Positions 43,148 to 51,635 of a stretch of DNA of 64,000 nucleotides are shown here, piece by piece. Made by a program: the position numbers and the translations under genes. The stretch is from Rahnella inusitata_A (lineage in GTDB: Bacteria > Pseudomonadota > Gammaproteobacteria > Enterobacterales > Enterobacteriaceae). The stretch is taken from the NCBI RefSeq assembly GCF_965118895.1, contig NZ_CBCPJJ010000002.1, forward strand, positions 124,001 through 188,000, in the 5' to 3' direction. How positions within the stretch are numbered: position 1 is the first letter of the stretch; every line of letters begins with the position of its first letter. The notes under the pieces were generated by a model, which made no database searches, was not told where the DNA came from, and saw only the letters and a list, made by a program, of their open reading frames with translations.

Positions 43148-44920
43148 GTGAGATTGTTCGCCCAATTAGGCTGGTACTTCCGACGTGAATGGCGCCGGTA
43201 TCTGGGTGCCGTTGCCTTACTGATCATCATTGCCATTCTGCAATTGCTGCCGCCCAAACTGGTCGGGGTGATTATTGATGGCGTTACCACCAAAACGATG
43301 TCTTATGGCGTACTGTTTGCGTGGCTGGGACTGATGATCGCAACGGCGATTGTGGTGTATTTGCTGCGTTACGTCTGGCGCGTGCTGCTGTTCGGCGCGT
43401 CCTATCAATTGGCAGTAGAACTGCGTCAGGATTTTTTCCGGCAGCTAAGCCGTCAGCATCCCGCTTTTTATCTGCGTCACCGCACCGGTGATTTGATTGC
43501 CCGCGCAACCAATGATGTCGATCGCGTGGTTTTTGCCGCAGGCGAGGGCGTTCTGACGCTGGTGGATTCGCTGGTCATGGGGCTGGCAGTACTGATCGTG
43601 ATGGCGACCCAAATCAGCTGGGAGCTGACGCTGCTTTCCCTCGTCCCGATGCCGATCATGGCGATTATCATTAAACGCTACGGCGACCAGCTGCATCATC
43701 GCTTTAAAACCGCGCAGGCCGCGTTTTCATCTTTGAACGATCAGGCTCAGGAAAGCCTGACCAGCATCCGTATGATCAAAGCCTTCGGTCTGGAGAATCA
43801 CCAGTCTTCACAGTTTGCCGACGTGGCCGCTGACACGGGTGCGAAAAACATGCGTGTGGCGCGCGTCGATGCCCGTTTCGACCCGACTATCTATGTCTCA
43901 ATTGGCATGGCAAACCTGCTGGCGATTGGCGGCGGCAGCTGGATGGTTGTTAACGGCCATCTGACGCTCGGGCAGTTAACCAGTTTTGTGATGTACCTCG
44001 GTCTGATGATCTGGCCGATGCTGGCACTGGCCTGGATGTTTAATATTGTCGAGCGCGGAAGCGCTGCCTATAGCCGTATACGCAGTCTTTTACAGGAAGC
44101 GCCGAGCGTGGTGGACGGGACTCAACCCTTGCCAGCCGGACGTTCTGTACTCGAGGCCAGAATTACTGATTTCCATTACCCTGAAACCGTACATCCTTCG
44201 CTGACTGACGTTACTTTTTATCTGCAACCGGGGCAAATGCTCGGGCTGTGTGGCCCGACGGGATCGGGCAAAAGTACGCTGCTGGCGCTCCTCCAGCGAC
44301 AGTTTGATGTGACTGAAGGTGATGTGCTGTATCACGGCCTCTCACTCAAAGAGATCCTGCTGGATGACTGGCGTGCCCGTCTGGCCATTGTCAGTCAGAC
44401 GCCTTTCCTGTTCTCCGATACCGTTGCGCAAAATATTGCGCTGGGGCGCCCGGATGCCACTCAGGAAGAAATCGAAGAAGCAGCGCGTCTTGCCAGTGTT
44501 CATGACGATATTCTTCGTCTGCCCGGCGGCTATGAAACCGAAGTCGGAGAGCGTGGTGTCATGCTCTCCGGCGGCCAGAAGCAGCGAATTTCTATCGCCC
44601 GTGCACTGCTGCTTAAAGCGGAAATTTTGATCCTCGATGATGCGCTGTCTGCGGTCGATGGCCGTACGGAGCATCAGATTCTGCACAACCTGCGTCAGTG
44701 GGGCAGTGACCGTACGGTGATTATCAGCGCCCATCGTCTTTCCGCTCTGACAGAAGCCAGCGAAATTCTGGTGTTTAACCACGGTACGATTTCCCAACGC
44801 GGGAACCATGAACAACTTGCCGCTAAGTCTGGCTGGTATCGCGATATGTTCCGGTATCAGCAACTGGAAGCCGCACTGGATGATGTGCCGCAGGAACAGG
44901 AGACGGAAGATCGTGGTTGA
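43148..44920 (+). CDS. mdlA: Multidrug resistance-like ABC transporter MdlA
   Basis: MdlA is a half-transporter with a six-helix membrane domain (about 20-300) and a nucleotide-binding domain with Walker A CGPTGSGKST, signature LSGGQKQR, and Walker B EILILDDALS. It probably works as a heterodimer with MdlB; the substrate is unknown. The GTG at 43148 gives MRLFAQLGWYFRREW, 590 residues as in E. coli, with GGAAAACGCTGC upstream. The longer frame from TTG 43130 has no ribosome site. The 3' end overlaps mdlB by eight bases. Confidence 0.93.
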   Translation: MRLFAQLGWYFRREWRRYLGAVALLIIIAILQLLPPKLVGVIIDGVTTKTMSYGVLFAWLGLMIATAIVVYLLRYVWRVLLFGASYQLAVELRQDFFRQLSRQHPAFYLRHRTGDLIARATNDVDRVVFAAGEGVLTLVDSLVMGLAVLIVMATQISWELTLLSLVPMPIMAIIIKRYGDQLHHRFKTAQAAFSSLNDQAQESLTSIRMIKAFGLENHQSSQFADVAADTGAKNMRVARVDARFDPTIYVSIGMANLLAIGGGSWMVVNGHLTLGQLTSFVMYLGLMIWPMLALAWMFNIVERGSAAYSRIRSLLQEAPSVVDGTQPLPAGRSVLEARITDFHYPETVHPSLTDVTFYLQPGQMLGLCGPTGSGKSTLLALLQRQFDVTEGDVLYHGLSLKEILLDDWRARLAIVSQTPFLFSDTVAQNIALGRPDATQEEIEEAARLASVHDDILRLPGGYETEVGERGVMLSGGQKQRISIARALLLKAEILILDDALSAVDGRTEHQILHNLRQWGSDRTVIISAHRLSALTEASEILVFNHGTISQRGNHEQLAAKSGWYRDMFRYQQLEAALDDVPQEQETEDRG

Positions 44921-46712
44921 ACAAAAAGTGAGTAAAATTCAAAAGATGTGGCCCACGCTTAAACGCCTGTTGAGTTATGGCAAGCCATACAGAAAACCGC
45001 TTTCCGTTGCGGTGCTGATGTTATGGATTGCGGCGGCGGCAGAAGTGACCGGGCCAATTCTGATCAGCTTCTTTATCGATCACTACGTCGCAAAAGGCGA
45101 AATGCCCTGGGGCAAGGTCAGTCTGCTGGCGCTGTGTTTTATACTGCTGCAATTTCTGGCTGCGGGTTTGCACTATTTTCAGGCGCTGTTGTTTAATCGG
45201 GCAGCGGTCGGTGTGGTTCAGCGTTTACGCACAGATGTGATGGACGCCGCCCTGCGCCAGCCACTCAGTGCATTTGACACCCAGCCGGTCGGGCAGTTGA
45301 TTTCCCGCGTTACGAACGACACGGAAGTGATCCGCGATCTCTACGTCACCGTCGTCTCAACCGTATTGCGCAGCATTGCTCTGATTGGCGCGATGCTGGT
45401 GGCGATGTTCAGTCTCGACTGGCGTCTGGCCTCGGTAGCAATTTGTATTTTCCCTGCGGTGTTCGTCGTGATGGGGCTCTATCAGATTTACAGTACGCCT
45501 ATCGTGCGTAAGGTGCGGAGCTATCTGGCGGACATCAATGACGGGTTCAATGAAGTCATTAACGGGATGAACGTCATCCAGCAATTCCGTCAGCAAAAAC
45601 GCTTCGGTGAACGTCTGACGCGCGCCAGCCAGTCGCATTATCTGGCGCGTATGCAAACGCTGCGGCTGGAAGGTTTCCTGCTGCGTCCGCTGCTCAGCCT
45701 GTTCTCCTCACTGATTCTGTGCGGTTTATTACTGCTGTTCGGATTCAGCGCGGAAGGTTCTGTTGGCGTTGGTGTCCTGTATGCGTTCATCAACTATCTG
45801 GGACGTCTGAACGAACCGCTGATCGAACTGACGTCACAACAGTCGATTCTTCAGCAGGCCGTCGTCGCAGGTGAGCGTATTTTTGACCTGATGGACAGAA
45901 CGCAGCAGCAATATGGCTCTGACAATAAGTTGCTGACCAGCGGTGAGATTGAAATCAAAAATGTGAGCTTTGCCTATCTCCCGGAAAAATGGGTGCTGGA
46001 AAACATATCGCTGCAAGTGCCGTCGCGGGGTTTTGTTGCGCTGGTGGGGCATACCGGCAGTGGCAAGAGTACGCTGGCGAATTTGCTGATGGGATATTAC
46101 CCGCTCAATAAGGGGGAAATCAGAGTCGATGGCCGTAACCTTGCAGATCTATCACATGCCAGCTTGCGCAAAGGGATTGCGATGGTTCAGCAGGATCCTG
46201 TAGTGCTGGCCGAATCTGTCTTCGCCAACGTGACTTTAGGGCGCGATATTGATGAAGCACAGGTCTGGCACGCACTCGATATTGTGCAACTCTCGCCACT
46301 TATTCGCGACATGCCTGAAGGGCTTAATACGCGTCTGGGTGAACAGGGGAATAATCTCTCCGTTGGGCAGAAGCAGTTACTGGCGATGGCGCGCGTTTTG
46401 GTGCAGGCACCGGAGATTCTGATCCTTGACGAGGCAACGGCCAATATCGATTCGGGAACAGAGCAGGCGATCCAGCGTGCTTTGCGTGCTATCCGTCAGC
46501 AAACCACACTGGTGGTTATTGCCCATCGTCTTTCGACTATTGTCGATGCGGATAATATTTTGGTATTGCATCGTGGTCAGGCCGTAGAGCAGGGTAATCA
46601 CCTGCAACTGTTAAACGAAAAAGGCCGGTATTATCAGATGTATCAGCTGCAGCTTGCCGGACAGGAACTTGCCTCTACAGAGCAGGTAACTGCGGCTACA
46701 GAAAACGCGTAA
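44913..46712 (+). CDS. mdlB: Multidrug resistance-like ABC transporter MdlB
   Basis: MdlB is the partner half-transporter: a membrane domain (about 25-310, with VMDAALRQPLSAFDTQPVGQ) and a nucleotide-binding domain with Walker A VGHTGSGKST, signature LSVGQKQLLAM and Walker B EILILDEATA. Here the Gly in the usual LSGGQ is changed to LSVGQ, as also in E. coli MdlB. The GTG at 44913, inside the mdlA stop region and preceded by GGAAG, is preferred. The frame is open further upstream and a GTG at 44928 is an alternative. A perfect hairpin follows. Confidence 0.92.
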   Translation: MVEQKVSKIQKMWPTLKRLLSYGKPYRKPLSVAVLMLWIAAAAEVTGPILISFFIDHYVAKGEMPWGKVSLLALCFILLQFLAAGLHYFQALLFNRAAVGVVQRLRTDVMDAALRQPLSAFDTQPVGQLISRVTNDTEVIRDLYVTVVSTVLRSIALIGAMLVAMFSLDWRLASVAICIFPAVFVVMGLYQIYSTPIVRKVRSYLADINDGFNEVINGMNVIQQFRQQKRFGERLTRASQSHYLARMQTLRLEGFLLRPLLSLFSSLILCGLLLLFGFSAEGSVGVGVLYAFINYLGRLNEPLIELTSQQSILQQAVVAGERIFDLMDRTQQQYGSDNKLLTSGEIEIKNVSFAYLPEKWVLENISLQVPSRGFVALVGHTGSGKSTLANLLMGYYPLNKGEIRVDGRNLADLSHASLRKGIAMVQQDPVVLAESVFANVTLGRDIDEAQVWHALDIVQLSPLIRDMPEGLNTRLGEQGNNLSVGQKQLLAMARVLVQAPEILILDEATANIDSGTEQAIQRALRAIRQQTTLVVIAHRLSTIVDADNILVLHRGQAVEQGNHLQLLNEKGRYYQMYQLQLAGQELASTEQVTAATENA

Positions 46713-46717
46713 TCCTT

Positions 46718-46750
46718 GACCCAACGCAGCGTGTTACACTGCGTTGGGTC
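46718..46750 (+). terminator. Perfect hairpin after mdlB
   Basis: GACCCAACGCAG (46718-46729) and CTGCGTTGGGTC (46739-46750) are perfect 12-base complements. No T tract follows, so it is either a weak terminator or an mRNA end structure. Confidence 0.6.
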
Positions 46751-46832
46751 CCTGTATGTCACTGTGTGTTTCGCAATATTTCCCCCTTCTTGTCCCCCTT
46801 TAATGCATACCTCAATCCCGATGGACCCTGTT

Positions 46833-46867
46833 GCACTAAAAAGCAGCGCGTAGCACTTAAATAGTGC
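46833..46867 (+). promoter_or_regulatory. Two candidate NtrC enhancer sites upstream of glnK
   Basis: GCACT-TAAAT-AGTGC (46853-46867) is a perfect palindrome fitting the NtrC pattern GCAC-N7-GTGC. A weaker site GCACT-AAAAA-GCAGC lies at 46833-46847, with centres 20 bases apart, about two helical turns. Both are 108-142 bases upstream of the sigma-54 promoter, the usual enhancer distance. Confidence 0.65.
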
Positions 46868-46974
46868 GGGCTTTCTTATAATGGCCCGCCACCCCCATTG
46901 TGCGCCCCGTCACGATTATTCTGAAAATGCCGTATTGCGCGGGTAAATCACCAATCTTTCAGAAATTTCAACTC

Positions 46975-46990
46975 TGGCACACCCTTTGCT
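46975..46990 (+). promoter_or_regulatory. Sigma-54 promoter of glnK-amtB
   Basis: TGGCAC-ACCCT-TTGCT matches the -24/-12 consensus TGGCAC-N5-TTGCW at every position. Transcription would start near 47002, about 50 bases before glnK. The 341-base mdlB-glnK gap holds this, the enhancer sites and the mdlB hairpin. Confidence 0.9.
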
Positions 46991-47053
46991 TTATCCATTT
47001 CGTATCGGGCGCGGGTTCTCTCGCGGCAAGCCCTTAATTCGAGGAGTGGCAAA

Positions 47054-47392
47054 ATGAAGCTGGTTACTGTGGTGATCAAACCTTTCAAGCTGGAAGACGT
47101 GCGTGAAGCGCTGTCTGCTGTTGGAATTCAGGGGCTGACCGTAACGGAAGTTAAAGGTTTCGGCCGTCAGAAAGGTCACGCTGAACTGTATCGCGGTGCA
47201 GAGTACAGCGTGAACTTCCTGCCAAAAGTAAAAATCGACATTGCTATCGCTGATGATCAGCTCGATGAAGTCATCGACGTGATCAGTAAAGCGGCTTACA
47301 CCGGCAAGATTGGTGACGGCAAAATTTTCGTTGCTGAATTGCAACGCGTTATCCGTATTCGTACCGGTGAAACCGACGAAGCAGCACTGTAA
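47054..47392 (+). CDS. glnK: Nitrogen regulatory PII protein GlnK
   Basis: GlnK senses nitrogen and energy status and, when not uridylylated, plugs the ammonium channel AmtB. The 112 residues match E. coli almost throughout. The T-loop carries Tyr51 for uridylylation in AELYRGAEYSVNFLP, and TGKIGDGKIFV is the C-terminal PII signature. The ribosome site is CGAGGAGTGGC. It is transcribed with amtB from a sigma-54 promoter, which means induction under nitrogen limitation. Confidence 0.98.
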   Translation: MKLVTVVIKPFKLEDVREALSAVGIQGLTVTEVKGFGRQKGHAELYRGAEYSVNFLPKVKIDIAIADDQLDEVIDVISKAAYTGKIGDGKIFVAELQRVIRIRTGETDEAAL

Positions 47393-47472
47393 TTTCAGGC
47401 TCACCTCTTTGCATGAAGAGTTGAGATAAAAAAGCTTAGAAAACGGTTTTGAGAAACAGGGGTGGGTTAATA

Positions 47473-48762
47473 ATGAAAAAACTTTTATCCATGATGGGGC
47501 TTGGCGCGGTTGCATTGTTGCCTTCGCTTGCCATGGCCGCCGCGCCAGCAGCCGCTAACGGTGCTGATAACGCGTTTATGATGATTTGTACTGCACTGGT
47601 CCTGTTTATGACTGTGCCTGGCGTGGCGCTGTTCTACGGCGGCTTGCTGCGTTCTAAAAACGTGTTGTCGATGCTGACTCAGGTTATCGTGACGTTTGCT
47701 CTGGTTTGCGTACTGTGGATCCTTTACGGTTACAGCCTGGCCTTCAGCGAAGGTAACGCGTTCTTCGGCGGTTTCGGTAACGTGATGATGAAGGGCATCG
47801 GCCTCGATTCCGTCACAGGTACCTTCTCGCAGATGATTCACGTGGCGTTCCAGTGTTCATTCGCCTGTATCACCGTGGCGCTGATCGTTGGCGGTATCGC
47901 TGAACGTGTGCGTTTCTCTGCGGTGCTTATCTTCACTGTTATCTGGCTGACCTTCTCCTACATTCCGATGGCACATATGGTTTGGGCTGGCGGTTTCCTG
48001 GCAGCAGACGGTGCGCTGGACTTCGCCGGTGGTACGGTTGTTCATATTAACGCCGCTATCGCGGGTCTGGTCGGTGCTTACCTGTTGGGTAAACGTGCGG
48101 GCTTCGGCAAAGAAGCATTCAAACCACACAATCTGCCAATGGTCTTCACTGGCGCGGCTATCCTGTATGTCGGCTGGTTCGGTTTCAACGCCGGTTCAGC
48201 AAGTGCTGCCAGCCCGATTGCGGCTCTGGCCTTCCTGAATACGGTCATTGCAACCGCTGGCGCAATCTTGTCATGGACATTGGTTGAATGGCTGGTTCGC
48301 GGTAAACCCTCTCTGCTGGGCGCAAGCTCAGGTGCTATCGCGGGTCTGGTTGCTATCACTCCAGCCTGTGGTACGGTCGGCGTAGGTGGTGCACTGATTA
48401 TCGGTCTGGTCGGCGGTATCACCGGTCTGTGGGGGGTCGTTACTCTGAAAAAATGGCTGCGTGTCGATGACACCTGTGATGTGTTTGGTGTTCACGGCGT
48501 GTGCGGTATCGTAGGTTGCCTACTGACGGGCGTATTCACCTCCAGTTCTCTGGGCGGCGTAGGTTATGCAGAAGGTGTGACCATGGGCCATCAGGTCTGG
48601 GTTCAGTTCTTCAGCGTCTGCGTCACGTTGGTCTGGTCTGGTGTTGTGGCCTTCATCGGTTACAAAGTGGCGGATATGTTGGTCGGTCTGCGTGTCCCTG
48701 AAGAGCAGGAACGCGAAGGTCTGGACGTCAACAGCCACGGCGAAAATGCGTACAATCAGTAA
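47473..48762 (+). CDS. amtB: Ammonium transporter AmtB
   Basis: AmtB is the trimeric ammonium channel of the inner membrane. The 429-residue product has a cleavable signal peptide (MKKLLSMMGLGAVALLPSLAMA) and eleven membrane helices. The conserved Asp and first pore His lie in ALDFAGGTVVHINAAIAG, and the second pore His lies in VFGVHGVCGIVG. The gate Phe is in FQCSFACITVALI. The frame opens eight codons earlier, but ATG 47473 gives a clean signal peptide. It follows glnK by 80 bases. Confidence 0.97.
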   Translation: MKKLLSMMGLGAVALLPSLAMAAAPAAANGADNAFMMICTALVLFMTVPGVALFYGGLLRSKNVLSMLTQVIVTFALVCVLWILYGYSLAFSEGNAFFGGFGNVMMKGIGLDSVTGTFSQMIHVAFQCSFACITVALIVGGIAERVRFSAVLIFTVIWLTFSYIPMAHMVWAGGFLAADGALDFAGGTVVHINAAIAGLVGAYLLGKRAGFGKEAFKPHNLPMVFTGAAILYVGWFGFNAGSASAASPIAALAFLNTVIATAGAILSWTLVEWLVRGKPSLLGASSGAIAGLVAITPACGTVGVGGALIIGLVGGITGLWGVVTLKKWLRVDDTCDVFGVHGVCGIVGCLLTGVFTSSSLGGVGYAEGVTMGHQVWVQFFSVCVTLVWSGVVAFIGYKVADMLVGLRVPEEQEREGLDVNSHGENAYNQ

Positions 48763-48837
48763 TTAAATGTTCAGAGAAAGCAGTGCGCTAATTCTCTACA
48801 CGAGCAGTACTAAAACTAAAAAATAATGATGAATAGC

Positions 48838-48870
48838 AAAAGGGGCGATATCACTATCGCCCCTTTTTAA
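48838..48870. terminator. Bidirectional terminator between amtB and tesB
   Basis: AAAAGGGGCGATA (48838-48850) and TATCGCCCCTTTT (48855-48867) form a perfect 13-bp stem with a TCAC loop. T and A runs flank it on both sides. Confidence 0.93.
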
Positions 48871-48907
48871 TTTCTATTTTTAGCCGGAGATATATATCCG
48901 TAAAGAC

Positions 48908-49774
48908 TTATTCAGCAGCCCGCTTACGGATCACACCTTCCTGCACCGTGGACGCAACCAGCACGCCGTCGCGTGTGTAGAACTGACCGCGAACAAAACC
49001 TCGCGCGCCGGAGGCCGAGGTACTCTCTACGGCGTACAGCAACCAGTCATCCATGCGGAACGGGCGGTGGAACCACATCGAGTGATCGATAGTTGCAACC
49101 TGCATGCCCGGTTCCAGAAAACCGATGCCATGCGGCTGAAGCGCTGTCGGCAGGAAATTGAAGTCAGACGCATAACCCAGCAGATACTGATGGATGCGCA
49201 GATCGTCCGGCATTTCACCATTAGCGCGGAACCACACCGCACGGTGCGGTTCTTCGACGCTGCCTTTTAACGGATTATGGAATTTCACCGGGCGCATCTC
49301 GATGGGGCGATGGCCGAGAAATTTATCGCGGATTTTTTCCGGGATCAGATGTGCCAGATTTTGGGCGATATCTGACTCCGAGATCAACGACTCCGGCGGC
49401 GGCACATCTGGCATAGTGTTCTGATGTTCAAAGCCTTCTTCGTGGCTCTGGAAAGAGGCGGTCATGTAGAAAATCGGTTTGCCGTTTTGCACCGCTTTTA
49501 CACGACGGGCGCTGAAACTGTTGCCGTCACGCAGGATTTCAACGTCATAAATGATAGGCTTACTGCTGTCACCTGGACGTAAAAAGTAGCTGTGAAAAGA
49601 GTGGATCCCGCGATCAACCGGAACAGTCTGTTTAGCGGCATATAACGCCTGACCGACAACCTGCCCACCAAAGACCTGGCGCAAGCCCAAATCCTCACTT
49701 TGACCACGAAACAGTCCTTCTTCAATTTTTTCCAGATCGAGCAGATCCAGCAGATTTTTTAATGCCTGACTCAT
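48908..49774 (-). CDS. tesB: Acyl-CoA thioesterase II TesB
   Basis: TesB hydrolyses a broad range of acyl-CoAs. The 288 residues contain two hot-dog folds, with conserved FRGQSEDLGLRQVFGGQVVG (about 19-38) near the start and a C-terminal segment (IDHSMWFHRPFRMDDWLLY) that includes the catalytic region. The frame continues 19 codons upstream, but ATG 49774 gives MSQALKNLLDLLDLEKIEEG, as in E. coli. It is convergent with amtB and divergent from ybaY. Confidence 0.95.
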   Translation of the reverse strand: MSQALKNLLDLLDLEKIEEGLFRGQSEDLGLRQVFGGQVVGQALYAAKQTVPVDRGIHSFHSYFLRPGDSSKPIIYDVEILRDGNSFSARRVKAVQNGKPIFYMTASFQSHEEGFEHQNTMPDVPPPESLISESDIAQNLAHLIPEKIRDKFLGHRPIEMRPVKFHNPLKGSVEEPHRAVWFRANGEMPDDLRIHQYLLGYASDFNFLPTALQPHGIGFLEPGMQVATIDHSMWFHRPFRMDDWLLYAVESTSASGARGFVRGQFYTRDGVLVASTVQEGVIRKRAAE

Positions 49775-50020
49775 AGTGGCCTCATGAAAGTTACCGGTTG
49801 ATTCATGCTGAAAGCAGCGCATAAATGACACTGTCGAACAGGTCTAACCTGTTAATGATAGTGGATCTTATGAGCACTCAGAAGACCTGTTTCGCCATCG
49901 GGAGGAAAAAACCAGATTATTGTGCCATGATTAATGGGTAAGCTGGTTAAAGAAACCATTTTCATGTCGGCGTTTATTACAGCTTGTCGACAAGCGAATA
50001 ATAAAAAGGGAGTACGATCT

Positions 50021-50602
50021 ATGAAACTTTGGCAGATAGTAGGTGGAACCGCGCTGTCTCTGACTCTTGCCGGGTGTGCACAGCATCACGAGGCACCCGC
50101 TCAGCAGGCTCCGGTGAATTCGGCAGCCAGTCCGGCCAGCCAGCCTGCAATAACTGGCCCGAATGTATCCGGTAGTGTGTTCATCAATCAGCGTGTCGCT
50201 TTACCGCCTGATGCGGTGCTGACCGTGACATTATCAGATGCCTCTCTGGCGGATGCGCCATCCAAAGTGATATCGCAGAAAGTGGCGAGAACGCAGGGCA
50301 AACAGTCACCATTCACGTTTATCCTGCCGTATAACCCACAGGACATTCCACCGAATGCCCGTGTCTTGTTGAGCGCAGCGGTGACCATCAATGGTCAGAT
50401 GACGTTCGTGACTGACAGCATCAAAGAAGTGATTAACAATGGTCAGGGTACCCGTGCAGATCTACAGCTGGTGCCGGTTGTCGCCGTTCCCGTTGCCACC
50501 AAGCCAAGCGCGCTGGGGCCGTTGAGTAATCCGTCTGAGCCGACTGGATTGGGTACAGCACCTGCTCCGGTGAGTGCAGTACCGACGCAGTCAACGTACT
50601 AA
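50021..50602 (+). CDS. ybaY: YbaY family lipoprotein
   Basis: This 193-residue lipoprotein has the lipobox LAGC (Cys18) after MKLWQIVGGTALSLT, an Ala/Pro/Gln-rich linker (about 20-45), and a beta-rich YbaY/YscW domain with the family-typical ISGSVFINQRVALPPDAVLT-like pattern (here VSGSVFINQRVALPPDAVLT). The family is related to pilotin-like proteins of secretion systems; its own role is not established. ATG 50021 is chosen because the open frame upstream would hide the signal. The tail is Pro/Ser/Thr rich. Confidence 0.9.
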   Translation: MKLWQIVGGTALSLTLAGCAQHHEAPAQQAPVNSAASPASQPAITGPNVSGSVFINQRVALPPDAVLTVTLSDASLADAPSKVISQKVARTQGKQSPFTFILPYNPQDIPPNARVLLSAAVTINGQMTFVTDSIKEVINNGQGTRADLQLVPVVAVPVATKPSALGPLSNPSEPTGLGTAPAPVSAVPTQSTY

Positions 50603-50622
50603 GTACGAAAGCTGTAAGACTG

Positions 50623-50648
50623 AAGCACCGCTTAGGCGGTGCTTTTTT
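50623..50648. terminator. Terminator between ybaY and atl
   Basis: AAGCACCGC (50623-50631) and GCGGTGCTT (50636-50644) pair perfectly around TTAG, followed by TTTTT. Confidence 0.9.
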
Positions 50649-50667
50649 ATTTACACCTTTGGATGGA

Positions 50668-50979
50668 TTACCACTTCCAGCCGTATTTCTCTAAATCGAC
50701 TTTACCTTTCTTGAAGACAATCCCTTCGGCGAGCAGCGCCTGACGCTGGCGTTTAAAATCTTCGCCCTGCAAGGAAATCTCACCGTGACGGTTAATGACG
50801 CGATGCCAGGGAAGGGTGCTGCCTTCGGGTAATTTTTTGAGGACACCGCCCACCTGCCGTGCCGCTCGCGGCGAGCCTGCCAGCTGCGCGACGTTACCGT
50901 AGGTAGTGACCTGTCCGGCGGGAATTGCAGCTATAATTTGAAATACGCGCTGGCGAAAGTTATCGGGTTCCGGCATCAC
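50668..50979 (-). CDS. atl: Alkyltransferase-like protein Atl (YbaZ)
   Basis: Atl proteins bind O6-alkylguanine in DNA but cannot transfer the alkyl group; they flip the base and recruit nucleotide excision repair. The 103 residues match the DNA-binding domain of O6-methylguanine methyltransferase, including YGNVAQLAGSPRAARQVGG. The active-site motif PCHRV is replaced by PWHRV (about residue 57), so the acceptor Cys is a Trp, which defines the family. It is monocistronic and convergent with ybaY. Confidence 0.94.
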   Translation of the reverse strand: MMPEPDNFRQRVFQIIAAIPAGQVTTYGNVAQLAGSPRAARQVGGVLKKLPEGSTLPWHRVINRHGEISLQGEDFKRQRQALLAEGIVFKKGKVDLEKYGWKW

Positions 50980-51081
50980 ATCCTCCTCAGTGGTTGCCGC
51001 ACAGTATGACGTAATTTCACGCTTCAGGCAGGCAGGTTTGAGCGGTATTGTTTAAGAAAACAACGGTTGTCGGCAGTTAAC

Positions 51082-51110
51082 TTGCTTTTGAGTCGGGCAT
51101 CACTGATAAT
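51082..51110 (+). promoter_or_regulatory. Candidate ffs promoter
   Basis: TTGCTT (51082-51087) and GATAAT (51105-51110) are 17 bases apart. The GC-rich discriminator GCCCACC follows, as at stably expressed, growth-controlled RNA promoters. Transcription would begin near 51117, giving a 5' leader of roughly 43 bases to be removed from the 4.5S RNA by RNase P. Confidence 0.6.
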
Positions 51111-51159
51111 GCCCACCGCTTCAGTTCTCCCACAGAGAAAGGAAGCCAACAACGACAAT

Positions 51160-51273
51160 GGGGGCTCTGTTGGTTCTCCCGCAACACTAACTTGTTAACT
51201 CGGTCAGGTCCGGAAGGAAGCAGCCATAGCAGGTGTCGTGTGTGCCGGGATGTAGCTGGCAGGGCCTCCACCA
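51160..51273 (+). ncRNA. ffs: 4.5S RNA of the signal recognition particle
   Basis: The 114-base gene begins GGGGGCTCTGTTGGTTCTCC and contains the invariant tetraloop and Ffh-binding domain (CAGGTCCGGAAGGAAGCAGC). The complementary 3' end GGCAGGGCCTCCACC closes the long hairpin. The sequence follows E. coli 4.5S RNA, with changes confined to the mid-stem. It associates with Ffh to target membrane proteins co-translationally. It lies beyond atl, as in E. coli. Confidence 0.97.
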
Positions 51274-51349
51274 ATTCAGACCCTCCAAAGTTATTCTTTC
51301 CTCTAATCTCCTGAAATTACAACGCTAAAATACCGCCTTAGACCTTTTA

Positions 51350-51635
51350 TTACTTTCTGTAGTGCACTAACGTTGTGAAGTAATACACCCGCGGTATCGC
51401 CAGCATATACAGCTTCAATGGAGTCTCGGGCGCTTCCGCCAACGCTTTAATGACGATGTAAAACGGCAGCCCGCAGACCGGATGAAAGATGGGGTAACGT
51501 CAGCAGGGGAGCTGTGATCTCCGGCGACAAATTAGGATGAGAACCGCGAATCTGCAACGTCAGCCCGGCGTCGAGGGTCTCCATCATCCGTTCGCTGCCG
51601 TTTAGCCACCGTCCGGCACAAAATGTGAGACTCAC
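51350..51635 (-). pseudogene. Decayed gene relic of unknown family
   Basis: Two overlapping reading-frame fragments on the minus strand look like remains of one gene. The first (51635 to about 51447) includes GRWLNGSERMMETLDAGL and LTLPHLSSGLRAAV. A shifted frame then continues as PFYIVIKALAEAPETPLKLY and PRVYYFTTLVHYRK to a stop at 51350. I do not recognise the family. Its upstream end abuts the truncated LysR pseudogene on the other strand, so the two may once have been a divergent regulator-target pair. Confidence 0.4.

Noticed and set aside
46718..46750. A mobile-element end (12-bp inverted repeat) after mdlB
   Set aside because: The position directly after a stop codon and the 9-base loop fit an mRNA hairpin; no target duplication or second copy was seen.
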